Counted from the first letter of the stretch, positions 16,414 to 26,022 are shown. The stretch: DNA of 64,000 nucleotides from Verrucomicrobiales bacterium (GCA_028293125.1 JAQGPJ010000081.1:1-64000); one strand, 5' to 3'. Numbers and translations: made by a program. Notes: generated by a model not told the origin, from the letters alone.

Positions 16414-19200
16414 ATGATGACCGCCGCTCAGATCCGCCAGAGTTTCCTCGACTTCTTTAAGTCGAAGCAGCACACCATCGTGCCTTCCGCCAGCCTCATG
16501 CCGGACAGCCCGGGCCTGCTTTTCACCAACGCGGGAATGAACCAGTTTGTGCCCATCTTCCTGGGTCAGGTGGAGTGCCCCTACAAACCTGGCCGGGCGG
16601 CGGACACCCAGAAGTGCATCCGCGCCGGCGGCAAACACAATGACCTCGACGATGTCGGACTGGACACCTATCACCACACTTTTTTCGAAATGCTGGGGAA
16701 CTGGTCCTTCGGCGACTATTTCAAGAAGGAGGCCATCGCGTGGTCGTGGGAGCTGATCATCGAGGTCTGGAAGTTCCCCGCCGAGCGCGTCTATGCCACC
16801 ATCTATCAGCCCGGCCCCGGCGATCCCGCGGAGCGCGACCAGGAGGCATGGGACCTGTGGGCGGAGAAGTTCCGCTCCGCCGGGCTTGATCCGGACATTC
16901 ACATCGTTAACGGAAACAAGAAGGACAACTTCTGGATGATGGGCGACACCGGCCCCTGCGGCCCATGCACAGAGGTTCATGTGGACCTGACCCCCGGTCC
17001 TGTGCGCACCGGCGTGGAGCGCCAGAAGGAGGGCGCCAAGCTGGTGAATGGTCCTGACTCCCGCTGTATCGAGATCTGGAACAACGTCTTTATTCAATAC
17101 AATGCCGAACCCGCCACCCCGGAGGACGCAATCACCATGCGCAAAGCCGGTGTGAAGGCCGGCGTGGACTGGAAGCAGAAATTTGTCCCCCTGCCCGCGC
17201 AGCATGTGGACACCGGCATGGGCTTTGAACGCGTGGTGTCCATTATCCATGGCACCCATGATTTCACGGATTTTGAGAACGCGAAAATCAGCAACTACGC
17301 GACCGACGTTTTCCGCCCGCTGTTCGATGAACTTGAAAAACTGAGCGGCAAAACCTACACCGGCACCATGCCCGCGCCCGGCACCACGGGGGAGACGGAG
17401 CAGGAGAAGATCGACATCGCCTTCCGCGTCATCGCCGACCACATCCGCACCTTGGGCTTTTCCATCGCGGATGGCATCACACCCGGCAACACGGACCGCA
17501 ACTACGTCCTGCGGCGCATCCTGCGCCGCGCCGTGAAATACGGCCGCACCCTCGGCTTCACGGAGCCCTTCTTCTACAAACTCACCGACACCCTTGCGGT
17601 GCATATGGGCGACATTTTCCCGGAAATCCGGTCGCGGAAGGAATTTGTGAAGCAGACACTGAAAACGGAGGAGGAGGCGTTCAACCGGACGCTGGATAAA
17701 GGGATCGCGCTGTTCGAGGAGGAAGCCGCCCGCCTCAGCGGCGGCGGCAGGATCACGGGAGCTTTCGCTTTCAGGCTGTACGATGAGCAAGGGTTTCCCT
17801 ACGATCTCACGGAGCTTATGGCCCGCGAGCGCGGCCTGACCGTTGACAAGGAAGGCTTCGAAACCCTCATGGAGGAACAGCGCGCACGCGCGAGGAAAGC
17901 GCAGACAAGAGCTGTTATCCAGCTCTCCGAAATTGAAACCAAAGAACCCACCAAATTCATTGGCTATGACGCTTCCGGCGTGGAGACCAAGGTCCTTGAG
18001 GTGGCGAACATGGGAGGCAAAACCGCCGTCATCCTGGAGGCGACACCCTGTTATGCGGAAATGGGTGGGCAATTGGGGGACATGGGCGAAATCCTCCGCG
18101 GCGCAGAGGTTCTTCCGGTTTCCGACACCCGGAAGTCCGGCAACACCTTCCTGCATTATCTCAGCCAGTCCATGGATGGCGGGGACAGCGTCCTGCTGTC
18201 GCCCGGGGACAGTGTTACTGTGCGAATCGACGAAGCCCGTCGCGCCGCCATCTCCCGGCATCACAGCGTGACCCACCTGCTGCACTGGGCACTGCATGAG
18301 GTGGTCAGTCCGGATGCCACGCAGAAGGGCTCCTATGTGGGACCGGAAAAACTGACTTTTGACTTCAACCACGCCGCCCTCACGCCGCAGCAGGTGGCGG
18401 ATGTGGAGAAGCTGGTGAATGAGCGCATCCTCGAAAACGCCCCCATCCTGTGGGCGGAGTTCAAATACGCCGATGTGAAATCCCGTCCGGAGATCATGCA
18501 GGCCTTTGGAGAGAAATACGGCGACACCGTGCGCGTGGTGCAGATCGGCGGACAGGCGGGCGGACTGAACGGCTACAGCATGGAGCTCTGCGGCGGCACC
18601 CATGTGCGGGACACCGGCGAGATCGGTCTTTTCAGAATCGTCAGCGAGGCCGCCACTGGCGCGGGCATCCGCCGCATTGAGGCCGTGGCCGGCCTTTCCG
18701 CCTATGAGCAGGCTGCACTGGATGCCGGGCGCCTGAAGGCGCTGGCCGCCAAAATCGGCGCTCCCCTGCCGGATCTGGAAAAGAAGATCGAACTGCTTCT
18801 GGAGCAGAACCGGGCACTGGAGAAGTCCCTCAAAGCCGCCTCGCAGCGCGAAGCCGCAGGCCACGCCAAGGAACTGCTGGCCAAGGTGGAGGGTCATGCC
18901 CTCGTCGCCAATCTGGGGGATCAGGACGGCGATTATGCCATGGCCGTGAGCGATGCCCTGAAGAGCCTTTTCAACGGCGTGGTGGTGCTGGGCACCTCCG
19001 GCGGCGGAAACGTGGCACTGATCGCCACCGTCTCCAGGGAGCATCAGGCCCGCGTGCAGGCTGGCAAAATCATCTCCGCCATCGCCCCGCTGGTGGGTGG
19101 CAAGGGAGGCGGCAAGCCCGACTTCGCCCGTGGCGGTGGCCGCGACGCGGGCGGCCTGGATACGGCGCTGGCCGAAGCCAAACGTCTGGCGGCCAGCTGA
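16414..19200 (+). CDS. alaS: alanine--tRNA ligase
   Basis: AlaRS charges tRNA-Ala. The 928-aa protein begins MMTAAQIRQSFLDFFKSKQH. Class II catalytic motifs follow (MNQFVPIFLG, DDVGLDTYHHTFFEMLGNWSFGDYF, and the AMP-binding region near GFERVVSIIHG). The editing domain has HSVTHLLHWALH and the distal zinc motif CGGTHV. The C-terminal DHHA1-type domain ends in GGKGGGKPDFARGGG. It is slightly longer than the typical 870-890 aa. The open frame extends to 16171, but conservation begins at the tandem ATGs at 16414/16417. The gene appears monocistronic, 226 bp ahead of an unrelated exported-protein gene. Confidence 0.96.
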   Translation: MMTAAQIRQSFLDFFKSKQHTIVPSASLMPDSPGLLFTNAGMNQFVPIFLGQVECPYKPGRAADTQKCIRAGGKHNDLDDVGLDTYHHTFFEMLGNWSFGDYFKKEAIAWSWELIIEVWKFPAERVYATIYQPGPGDPAERDQEAWDLWAEKFRSAGLDPDIHIVNGNKKDNFWMMGDTGPCGPCTEVHVDLTPGPVRTGVERQKEGAKLVNGPDSRCIEIWNNVFIQYNAEPATPEDAITMRKAGVKAGVDWKQKFVPLPAQHVDTGMGFERVVSIIHGTHDFTDFENAKISNYATDVFRPLFDELEKLSGKTYTGTMPAPGTTGETEQEKIDIAFRVIADHIRTLGFSIADGITPGNTDRNYVLRRILRRAVKYGRTLGFTEPFFYKLTDTLAVHMGDIFPEIRSRKEFVKQTLKTEEEAFNRTLDKGIALFEEEAARLSGGGRITGAFAFRLYDEQGFPYDLTELMARERGLTVDKEGFETLMEEQRARARKAQTRAVIQLSEIETKEPTKFIGYDASGVETKVLEVANMGGKTAVILEATPCYAEMGGQLGDMGEILRGAEVLPVSDTRKSGNTFLHYLSQSMDGGDSVLLSPGDSVTVRIDEARRAAISRHHSVTHLLHWALHEVVSPDATQKGSYVGPEKLTFDFNHAALTPQQVADVEKLVNERILENAPILWAEFKYADVKSRPEIMQAFGEKYGDTVRVVQIGGQAGGLNGYSMELCGGTHVRDTGEIGLFRIVSEAATGAGIRRIEAVAGLSAYEQAALDAGRLKALAAKIGAPLPDLEKKIELLLEQNRALEKSLKAASQREAAGHAKELLAKVEGHALVANLGDQDGDYAMAVSDALKSLFNGVVVLGTSGGGNVALIATVSREHQARVQAGKIISAIAPLVGGKGGGKPDFARGGGRDAGGLDTALAEAKRLAAS

Positions 19201-19426
19201 GCCAACAGCGGACATCATCCCCGGCGGGGCATTCGGAATCCATCAGGACGTCCGGGTGCCCCTCCTGTTTTTTGGAACCCTGTTTCCCGGATCCGGACTG
19301 CCGCATCCCGTTTTTGGGAGTATCCCTGCAAAAACTCCTGTTTTCGCCCTGTCGGAAAATGATTTTGTGGATTAATTTCCTTTCAGTGTGTCGGCGTCCG
19401 CCGTTGGCACTTAACCATTCCATCCC

Positions 19427-20512
19427 ATGAAACGTCTCTGGCTTGCCCTGCTTCCCTGTTTCTGGATTCTCCCCGCTGCGGCGGCGGAAAAAACCCTGCC
19501 GTATTTCAATGATTTGCCGCTGAAGGACGGTCGGAAGCTGGAGAAAGTCCAAGTGCTGAAGATCGAGCCCGACGGTCTGCGGGTGGAGCACACCCATGGT
19601 GCCGGCAAAGTGCCCATGGAGGTTCTGCCCGCCGACGTCATCAAGCGCTTCAACTTCAACGAAACTGATGCCGCCGACTGGCGGGAGGCTGAGAAGAAAC
19701 GCAAGGATGAGGCCACCGCCCGCGAGCGGGAGGAGGCCCTGAAGCAGATGACCGCCACCGCCCGCGCGGAGCAGGAGGAGCAGGTGCGCCGTCAGCGCCT
19801 GGCCCTTTATCAGCAGATGCGCGGCGGAACGCTGAATTATGTGGATGCGGACACGGCTTTGAGAAAATCCATCGAACTCTATACCCAGGCCGGGCGTGAG
19901 GATCTCGCCGGCATCCTGCAGGAGGACCGTCAACTGCTGAAGCAGCAGGAGATTTACCGCCCCTCCGCCGAACTGGAGAAAGAGAAGGAGGAGCTCGCCA
20001 AACGTGTGACCCAACTGGAGACCGACCTCACCCACGCCCAGAATCAGCCGCCGCTCATCATTTCCCAAGCGGATCCGTTCCTGATATCGCCCTCCATTTA
20101 TTACAATCCGACTCCCATTTACATTCCTGTCCCCGGCAATCCGCTGCCTGGGGACTGCCCGCCGGGGCCGAGACCCCCGGTCGGCCGCCCGCCGCTGGAC
20201 TGCCCTCCCGGCACGGTGGCCCCTCCGGTTCTCAGACCGCCCTGGCAGCCAGGGCCCACCTATCCCTCAAACGGTCACAGCGTTCTCAATCCCCGCCAGC
20301 CGCAAGTCCAGCAGCCGGCGGTCCAGCAGCCGCAGGTGCCACCTATCCGCGTGCGCCCGCCGCAGGTGCCCCAGCCCTCTGTCCGGCCAGTCCCCAGCTA
20401 CCCGCCCGTTAATTTCCGGCCCGCGCCCTCCTTTTCACCGCGCCCTGCTTTCCGGCCCGGCGGTCCTCAGTACACGCCCCGGAACGGCGGCGGTCCAAGG
20501 ACCAACTGGTAG
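19427..20512 (+). CDS. exported protein with coiled coil and proline-rich tail
   Basis: The 361-aa protein has a signal peptide (MKRLWLALLPCFWILPAAAA). A short beta module DGRKLEKVQVLKIEPDGLRVEHTHGAGKVPMEVLP follows; as far as I recall, this kind of module is common at the start of verrucomicrobial periplasmic proteins. A Glu/Lys/Arg-rich coiled coil spans about residues 85-205, and the C-terminal third is almost only Pro, Gln, Val, Arg and Gly (PQVQQPAVQQPQVPP and similar). No catalytic motif is visible. It is probably a structural or scaffolding protein of the periplasm or cell surface. It stands alone between alaS and the HAD gene. Confidence 0.6.
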   Translation: MKRLWLALLPCFWILPAAAAEKTLPYFNDLPLKDGRKLEKVQVLKIEPDGLRVEHTHGAGKVPMEVLPADVIKRFNFNETDAADWREAEKKRKDEATAREREEALKQMTATARAEQEEQVRRQRLALYQQMRGGTLNYVDADTALRKSIELYTQAGREDLAGILQEDRQLLKQQEIYRPSAELEKEKEELAKRVTQLETDLTHAQNQPPLIISQADPFLISPSIYYNPTPIYIPVPGNPLPGDCPPGPRPPVGRPPLDCPPGTVAPPVLRPPWQPGPTYPSNGHSVLNPRQPQVQQPAVQQPQVPPIRVRPPQVPQPSVRPVPSYPPVNFRPAPSFSPRPAFRPGGPQYTPRNGGGPRTNW

Positions 20513-20638
20513 GGCACAGATTGGCTGGCGGGCTGGCTCCCCGCCGGCGGCCTTCCAACCTGCCGCTTCCACTGGCGGTGCAGGGAAAAAATGCCCCGTG
20601 CCCTTGTGCCCGGGGGAGCGGGCGTGCCACTCTTGGAC

Positions 20639-21334
20639 ATGCCTGAGCCTGCCCCTGCCCCTGCCGCTGTCATTTTCGATCTGGACGGAACCCTGCTGGA
20701 TACGCTGGCCGACCTTGCGGACTCCGCAAACGAGGCCCTCAGCGAGTATGGGCATCCGGTTCATCCCGTGGACAGCTTCCGCACCTTTGTGGGCGACGGC
20801 ATGGCCACCCTGATGGAGCGCATTCTGCCCGAGGCCGCCCGCACACCCGCCGGGATCCAGCAACTGCTGGGCCGCTACCGCACCGCCTACGACGCCCGCT
20901 GGAAGCTGAAGACCCTGCCCTACCCGGGCATTGTGCCCCTGCTGGAGGCGCTGGCCGCCCGCGGCATCCCCATGGCCGTTCTATCCAACAAACCGCAGGC
21001 CTATACGGAAATCGTCATGGCCCATTTCCTGGCGGACCATCCTTTTGAGGTTATCTTCGGCCATCGCGACACCGTGCCCAAAAAGCCTCATCCCGCCGCG
21101 GCGCTGGAGATCGCGGACAAACTTGGGCTTTCCCCGGCGGAGATCCTGTTCGTGGGAGACACCAGCACCGACATGGACACCGCCACCGCTGCCGGCATGA
21201 TCCCCGTGGGCGTGCTCTGGGGCTTCCGCCAGGAGGAGGAACTGCTCGCCCATGGCGCGAAGCACCTTCTGAAGGAGCCGGCGGAGCTGCTGCCGCTGCT
21301 GCCGCCGGGAGCCGGTTCGGACTCCAATCCGTGA
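20639..21334 (+). CDS. gph: HAD-superfamily phosphatase, phosphoglycolate phosphatase type
   Basis: The 231-aa protein has all HAD motifs: IFDLDGTLLDTLADL (nucleophile and acid Asp), VLSNKP (motif II Ser), the motif III Lys in KKPHPAAALE, and FVGDTSTDMDTA (acidic Mg ligands). It also has the helical C1 cap typical of Gph/PpaX enzymes. Length and motifs fit 2-phosphoglycolate phosphatase, which salvages phosphoglycolate from DNA repair or photorespiration, but related HADs hydrolyse pyrophosphate or other sugar phosphates. An earlier in-frame ATG at 20591 would add 16 unconserved residues. The gene symbol is tentative. Confidence 0.75.
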   Translation: MPEPAPAPAAVIFDLDGTLLDTLADLADSANEALSEYGHPVHPVDSFRTFVGDGMATLMERILPEAARTPAGIQQLLGRYRTAYDARWKLKTLPYPGIVPLLEALAARGIPMAVLSNKPQAYTEIVMAHFLADHPFEVIFGHRDTVPKKPHPAAALEIADKLGLSPAEILFVGDTSTDMDTATAAGMIPVGVLWGFRQEEELLAHGAKHLLKEPAELLPLLPPGAGSDSNP

Positions 21335-21394
21335 CCGGGCAGCAGGCAGGAAGCGCTTCACCGATAGCGGTTTTCCGCTTTTCCGGCCCGGCCA

Positions 21395-21880
21395 TCAGTC
21401 TGTCCACTCGTAAATCGCCGTGGCCAGCTCCGCCTGCCGCAGCATCTTCTCACTGTTGTTGCGGATGCGCCGGCAGAACTGGCGGGACAGAGCGCGCAGC
21501 AGCAGCACACCGTGGGCCGGCAGCTTGCTGGTGTATTGATCAAAACCCTCCTTGGAAATGCTCCAGAGCCGGCAGTTGATGACCGCACGGACATCGGCGC
21601 TGGCGGTTTTGGGATCGATGACATTCATTTCCCCGGCGCTTTCCCCGGGCATGATCATGCCCAGTTCCACCACCTGCTTGTCGGTCCGCGCGCTGACCTC
21701 CAGCTTTCCCGAGATGAGGATGTGCAGGCGGTTCTCAGCGTCCCCCTGCCGCATGAGGCAGGAGCCCTCCGCCAGCGTGGAGAAACTGCCGTAGGACGCC
21801 AAGGCAATGCGGGCCTCCTCATGCATGCTTTGCAGAATGCCGATGCCGGGCAGAGCGGAACGGGAGGGACTTTCAGGCAT
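21395..21880 (-). CDS. stand-alone cyclic-nucleotide-binding-domain protein
   Basis: The 161-aa protein is a single Crp-like beta-barrel domain (LAEGSCLMRQGDAENRLHIL, ISGKLEVSAR, PGESAGEMNVI) plus an alpha-helical end; no HTH DNA-binding domain follows. The phosphate-binding cassette reads GESAGEMNVIDPKTASADVRA. It lacks the usual Arg after the GE(L/M) helix, so cAMP binding is doubtful. It could be a regulatory subunit acting by protein contact. ATG at 21880 is chosen over upstream in-frame starts that would add a basic, unconserved tail. It is 64 bp from the reductase gene on the same strand and may be co-transcribed with it. Confidence 0.7.
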   Translation of the reverse strand: MPESPSRSALPGIGILQSMHEEARIALASYGSFSTLAEGSCLMRQGDAENRLHILISGKLEVSARTDKQVVELGMIMPGESAGEMNVIDPKTASADVRAVINCRLWSISKEGFDQYTSKLPAHGVLLLRALSRQFCRRIRNNSEKMLRQAELATAIYEWTD

Positions 21881-21944
21881 AGGCGGACGGCATTTTGCGC
21901 CGGCACCGTTGCGCCTCCGCTTTCCGGGCTCAAGGGCGGAGAAA

Positions 21945-22823
21945 TCAGGCGGCGGACCGCGCGTGGTAGGTCCGGATGTACTCCGCCAGGGCTTCACGCC
22001 AGGGCCGGACCAGCGCGCCGGTCAGCTCCGCCAGCCTGCCGGTGTCCATGGAGGTGTGGACCGGACGGGGAGCGATGAAAGCCGGGATTTCATGCAGGCC
22101 CAGCGGTTTGAGCGTCCGGCACTTCAAGGCCACCCCGGCCTCCGCCGCAATGTCCAAACAGGCCTGCCCGTACTCCAGCCACGAGCAGCCCCCGGCATTG
22201 CAGAGATTCACGATGCCGGTGGCCGCCGGATTCAGCGCCAAGGCCTCGAGCATGGCCGCGAGGTCATGGCTGTAGCTGGGATTGCTCCATTTGTCAGCGA
22301 TGGCTCCGCAGTCGCCGCCCCGGCGCGCGCGGTCCAGAATGGTGTCCGCAAAGCTGGACCGGTCCGGCCCGAAAACCCAGGAGGTGCGGGCCACCAGAAA
22401 ATCGGGACAAACCCCCAGCACCGCCTCCTCCGCCTCCCGCTTGGTGCGGGCATACACCCCCAGCGGATCGGTGGGGTCGGACTCCCGGCGCAGCCCCGGC
22501 AGCCGGCCATCGTAAACGTAGTCCGTGCTCACCTGAATGAGCCGCGCCCCGCGGTCCCGGCAGATGCGGGCCAGAAGCGCCGGAGCCTCGGTGTTCACCG
22601 CGCGGGCCTCGTCCGGATGGTCCTCGCAGTAGTCCACCGCTGTCAGGGCCGCGCAGTGGATCACGGCATCGAACTGCACGGCGTCGAAATGATCCCGGAT
22701 CCGCTCCGGCTCCCGCAGGTCCATGGCCCTGCGGTCCCACGCGATGACGCGGTGACGGTCCCGCAGATGGCGGGCCACGGCGGCCCCCAGCCGTCCCCCT
22801 GTGCCGGTGATGATGATTCGCAT
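21945..22823 (-). CDS. RmlD-like NAD(P)-dependent sugar-nucleotide reductase
   Basis: The 292-aa protein is an extended short-chain dehydrogenase/reductase of the dTDP-4-dehydrorhamnose reductase family. It has the nucleotide-binding loop ITGTGGRLGAAVARHL at the N-terminus, VIHCAALTAVDYCEDHPDEA, STDYVYDG, and the YARTKREAEE active-site Tyr-Lys pair. The rest of the rml (rhamnose) pathway is not nearby, so the substrate could be another NDP-sugar, and the related methionine adenosyltransferase beta-type function is also possible. ATG at 22823 places the Rossmann loop at the N-terminus as in the family. Confidence 0.82.
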   Translation of the reverse strand: MRIIITGTGGRLGAAVARHLRDRHRVIAWDRRAMDLREPERIRDHFDAVQFDAVIHCAALTAVDYCEDHPDEARAVNTEAPALLARICRDRGARLIQVSTDYVYDGRLPGLRRESDPTDPLGVYARTKREAEEAVLGVCPDFLVARTSWVFGPDRSSFADTILDRARRGGDCGAIADKWSNPSYSHDLAAMLEALALNPAATGIVNLCNAGGCSWLEYGQACLDIAAEAGVALKCRTLKPLGLHEIPAFIAPRPVHTSMDTGRLAELTGALVRPWREALAEYIRTYHARSAA

Positions 22824-22922
22824 GCGCTGGTTATTGAGGACAAACCGGCGGACGGCAAATGGCAATTGCAGCCCGGGCGAAGCAGCCGGGGCCGGCCGGC
22901 CCCAGTGGAAATCCTTCCGGGC

Positions 22923-23972
22923 TCAATCCGCCGGCTTCATGGTGATCAGCGACACAAAGGCGTCCTCCCGGATCCAGCGGACGGTGTCCGGATGCCGCAC
23001 CGGATAAAAATTGTCCAGAATGCCCGCGAACCGGGTGCCGCCCAGCTCCAGCCAGCCGGTGGCCGCGACCTCGTGCCCCCACGACAGCTCCGGCTTGTGA
23101 GGCACCCGCACCACACAGGAAAGCAGCGCGGGGCGGCCTGCATTGACCTCCGATTTCAGCGCCTCAAAGGAAAACCGGTAAAACCGGACCACCGCCTTCA
23201 GTTGCCGGGCCTCGGCCTCGGCCTGAAGGGCTTTGGCCAGTTCCGCGGGATTGGCTCCGGCCAGGTCCATGCTGTCCCCGGTAAAGCCATCGTGGTCCGG
23301 GATGGTCATCATGCTGATCCGGGAACGCAGCTGACGGGTGAGGTCCTGAAGCCGGGTTTGCTCCTCCTGGTTTTTGGTATCCGCCGGGGATGGGGATGGA
23401 GAAAGCCGCCTCCGCCAAAAATCAAACACACTGGCTCCCGCCGTGGGCACGCAGCCGGAGGCGACTGGTTTGGCGTTTTTGCTTTCGCCGGGAAGCGGGA
23501 ACTGCTGGAGAGCCGTCACGCCGGGCAGCGCTTTGCCGTCCGGCCCCTCGACCGCCAGCCGGTCGTCGAGCGCAAACTCAATCAGACCGCCCTGATCCCG
23601 GTCCTCCCACATCAGATAGCCGGATTTCCCCTCCGGTCCGGCCATGCGCGCATGCCAAGCCGCAGGCAGCCGCGTGGGAAAGGCGGCACCGGGTTTGGGC
23701 GGCACCAGCCGCACGTCCTCCAAAGTGGCTCCCGCCCACCCCTGCGCCCAGGGCTGGCGGAGAATCTCCGCCAGATGCGTGGCTCCCTTTGGCCGGAAAT
23801 CAGGCGGCTCCGTCTCCGTGGGGGGCGTGGATGCGGGTGCGGGTGCCGCAGCGGCAGACTGGTCCTCTGCCGGTGCCATGGGAGCCCACGTCATCAGCAG
23901 GACGGTCGGGAGCAGCAGCCACCGCAGGGAAAAAGCACCAGCAGAAAAGAGAGCCAACGGTCGGGGTTTCAC
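22923..23972 (-). CDS. exported papain-like (C39-type) cysteine peptidase
   Basis: The 349-aa protein begins with a long signal peptide ([25 protein letters not shown], cut near APMAPA), starting at a GTG. A Pro-rich stretch and an unassigned beta region come next. The C-terminal part shows a papain-like triad order: Cys in [15 protein letters not shown], His in [11 protein letters not shown], and Asn/Asp in [17 protein letters not shown]. The cysteine motif is CVPTA rather than the usual CGPTA. This is the layout of C39-like peptidases, which often process peptides or act in the periplasm. An ATG at 24050 in the same frame is an alternative start but gives a basic, Arg/Pro-rich leader. Confidence 0.6.
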   Translation of the reverse strand: MKPRPLALFSAGAFSLRWLLLPTVLLMTWAPMAPAEDQSAAAAPAPASTPPTETEPPDFRPKGATHLAEILRQPWAQGWAGATLEDVRLVPPKPGAAFPTRLPAAWHARMAGPEGKSGYLMWEDRDQGGLIEFALDDRLAVEGPDGKALPGVTALQQFPLPGESKNAKPVASGCVPTAGASVFDFWRRRLSPSPSPADTKNQEEQTRLQDLTRQLRSRISMMTIPDHDGFTGDSMDLAGANPAELAKALQAEAEARQLKAVVRFYRFSFEALKSEVNAGRPALLSCVVRVPHKPELSWGHEVAATGWLELGGTRFAGILDNFYPVRHPDTVRWIREDAFVSLITMKPAD

Positions 23973-24175
23973 GGCATTTTGGAGTGTGGACGGGAAGGGA
24001 GGCCGTTGACGGAAACCAGCCTGTTCCCCTTTCCGCAAAGATTCAGCCATTATTCCGGAACGCCAGCGCCCGGCCTTTCATCAATCACTGCCGCCGATTC
24101 AGCTTGTCTGCGGAGAATGCCGGAGGGCCGGGCAAGCCAGCTTGCCGGAATGACGGCCTGTGCCAGGATGCGCCC

Positions 24176-24460
24176 ATGACAGCACGACAGGTTTTCTACA
24201 CGGGCCGGGTCCAGGGCGTGGGGTTCCGCTACACCACCAAGCAGGTGGCGGCGGGTTACGAGGTGTCCGGCTGGGTGAAAAACCTGCCCGACGGACGGGT
24301 GGAGCTGCTGGCGGTGGCCCGCGACGCCTCGGAGCTGGAGGCTTTCCTGACCGATCTCCAGGAAACCTCCGCGGTGGCGCATTATATCAAGGAAACCCAT
24401 GCCTATCCCATGACGCCAGCCCCCACGGACATCCGGGGGTTCAGCATTCTGAGGGATTAG
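24176..24460 (+). CDS. acyP: acylphosphatase
   Basis: The 94-aa protein is a complete acylphosphatase that hydrolyses carboxyl-phosphate bonds. It has the phosphate-binding loop [10 protein letters not shown] with the catalytic Arg and the catalytic Asn in [13 protein letters not shown]. The length is typical of the family. The gene lies divergent from the C39-like peptidase gene and 131 bp before the HD-domain gene. Confidence 0.94.
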   Translation: MTARQVFYTGRVQGVGFRYTTKQVAAGYEVSGWVKNLPDGRVELLAVARDASELEAFLTDLQETSAVAHYIKETHAYPMTPAPTDIRGFSILRD

Positions 24461-24591
24461 CCGGCCAGGCTGGAACCTGGCTGCGGCGGTTGTCCCCAGT
24501 CTTTCCAGGCGGCAGACCGGATTGCCATTCCCCGTCACGTTCCGTCAGGAAAGCCTTGAAGGCGCTGCGGGCCGGAGCGACAGGCCGGGAT

Positions 24592-25671
24592 ATGCAGACC
24601 ATGACCATCCGGGAAGTGAAACAGGCCGCCGCCACCGCGCCGGTGACCGCCGCCATCCATGCCCAGATGGACCGGGCCCAGGTCAAGCCCACCAAGAGCG
24701 GCTCGGAGTTTCTGGAACTGAAGCTGCTGGATGCGCATGACAGCTTCATCCTGCGCATCTGGGGCGACTCCCCGGCCTTTGCCCAGGTGCGGCCCTGGCC
24801 CGCCGGCGCCTTTCTGTGCGTGGAGGGGGAGTGGACCAGCGGCCAGTACGGTCTGGAGCCCAAACAATGGCATCTGCGCCCGCTGGAGCCGGAGGAGAAG
24901 GAAACCCTGCTCGGCGGCCCGCCGCAACTCCGGGAAAAACAGGAGACGGACTACACCGCCATCGCGGTGATGGTGGACGGCCTGGCGGATCCCCGGCTGA
25001 AGGCGCTGTGCCGGCTGTTCCTTGATGAATACGGAGCGCGGTTCCGCCGCACCGGGGGCGCGCGGGACTATCATCACGCCCGCCGCGGAGGACTGGTGGA
25101 GCATGTGGCCCAGATGATGCGCTCGGCCTCGGCGCTGGCGGAGGTCTATCCCGGCATCAACCGCGACCTTGTGCTGGCCGGCGTGTTGTTTCATGATTCC
25201 GGAAAGCTGTGGGAGAACTGCTATGAGAAGGAGGGGTTCTCCATGCCATGGACCGAGCCCGCGGAGCTGATGGGGCACATCCCCCTGGGCATCGAGCTCG
25301 TGAACCGGCTGTGGCGGCAGCTGATGGAATCCCCCCTGGCGGAGGAATGGCACATCCAGTCCCTCCAGCCCGCCGGGGAGACAGTGCGGCTGCATCTGCT
25401 GCATCTGGTGGCCTCGCATCACGGGGAATACCAGTTCGGCTCCCCCACTCTGCCCCGCACCCCGGAGGCCGCCCTGCTGCATTATGTGGACAACATCGAC
25501 GCCAAGCTGGAGATGTACTCCGAATCCTACGCCACCTCCCCTCTCGTGGCCCCCAACATCTTTGAGCGCCGCCGCCCCCTGACCACGCATGCGGTGCGTT
25601 CCCTGCCCGTGTTTGTCCAGCCGGAGTCCGGCGACACCGGCTCCGATGATGAATTCCCCGCGAAGCTGTGA
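24592..25671 (+). CDS. OB-fold plus HD-domain protein, YhaM-like 3'-5' exoribonuclease
   Basis: The 359-aa protein has an N-terminal OB-type nucleic-acid-binding region (about residues 1-115, including LELKLLDAHDSFILRIWGD). An HD phosphohydrolase domain follows, with His in GGLVEHVAQMM, the HD pair in AGVLFHDSGKLWE, and a distal His in LVASHHGEYQFG and Asp in YVDNIDAKLEM. This order is that of YhaM/CBF1-type 3'-5' exoribonucleases, which degrade RNA and sometimes ssDNA. A second ATG lies 9 bp downstream. No operon partner is evident. Confidence 0.82.
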   Translation: MQTMTIREVKQAAATAPVTAAIHAQMDRAQVKPTKSGSEFLELKLLDAHDSFILRIWGDSPAFAQVRPWPAGAFLCVEGEWTSGQYGLEPKQWHLRPLEPEEKETLLGGPPQLREKQETDYTAIAVMVDGLADPRLKALCRLFLDEYGARFRRTGGARDYHHARRGGLVEHVAQMMRSASALAEVYPGINRDLVLAGVLFHDSGKLWENCYEKEGFSMPWTEPAELMGHIPLGIELVNRLWRQLMESPLAEEWHIQSLQPAGETVRLHLLHLVASHHGEYQFGSPTLPRTPEAALLHYVDNIDAKLEMYSESYATSPLVAPNIFERRRPLTTHAVRSLPVFVQPESGDTGSDDEFPAKL

Positions 25672-26022
25672 TACGGCCTTCCTGCGGGCATCAAAGAAGC
25701 TCCATCAGGCCAAGCCGGCAAAAAGGAACGGCAAACGGCGGGGAGGAAGCGGAATGGATGGTTCTCAGGAGTGTCCGGAAAGCCACAGGACAAAACGGTC
25801 GATTCCGGTTTACTGACAGGGGGAGCCGGTATTGCCCGCAGAGCGTCATGCTGTCCAAAAAACAGACCCTGAACCCGGCCCTGCGCTGCGGATCATTTAT
25901 TTCAGCATCATGAAAAAATAGGAAAACTGTTTTTTACACTCATTTTCTGAAAATGAGCATATTGATCGGCAATTACAACTTGCGGAATGGCGTCCGCCAA
26001 TCCATTCATCGCTATCCATTTT
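25672..26022 (+). promoter_or_regulatory. intergenic leader of the ELWxxDGT gene
   Basis: The 351-bp gap has no gene. Its second half turns AT-rich (25905-25980) and should hold the promoter of the large exported-protein gene. The only clear structure is the dyad at 25939-25957. Confidence 0.5.
25939..25957. promoter_or_regulatory. 19-bp palindrome, possible operator
   Basis: CTCATTTTC (25939-25947) and GAAAATGAG (25949-25957) form a perfect 9-bp dyad with a one-base centre. It lies 66 bp before the ATG at 26023 in an AT-rich promoter-like stretch. There is no following T-run, so it fits an operator better than a terminator. The regulator is unknown. Confidence 0.5.

Noticed and set aside
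16372-19218. Long open frame (948 codons) on the minus strand opposite alaS
   Set aside because: The antisense frame is His/Gly/Val-rich with no domain, and GC-rich coding DNA commonly leaves such shadows. alaS explains the region fully.
21807-24179. Plus-strand open frame (790 codons) opposite the cNMP, reductase and C39-like genes
   Set aside because: Arg/Pro/Gly-rich with no motif and it spans three recognisable minus-strand genes. It cannot be supported as coding.
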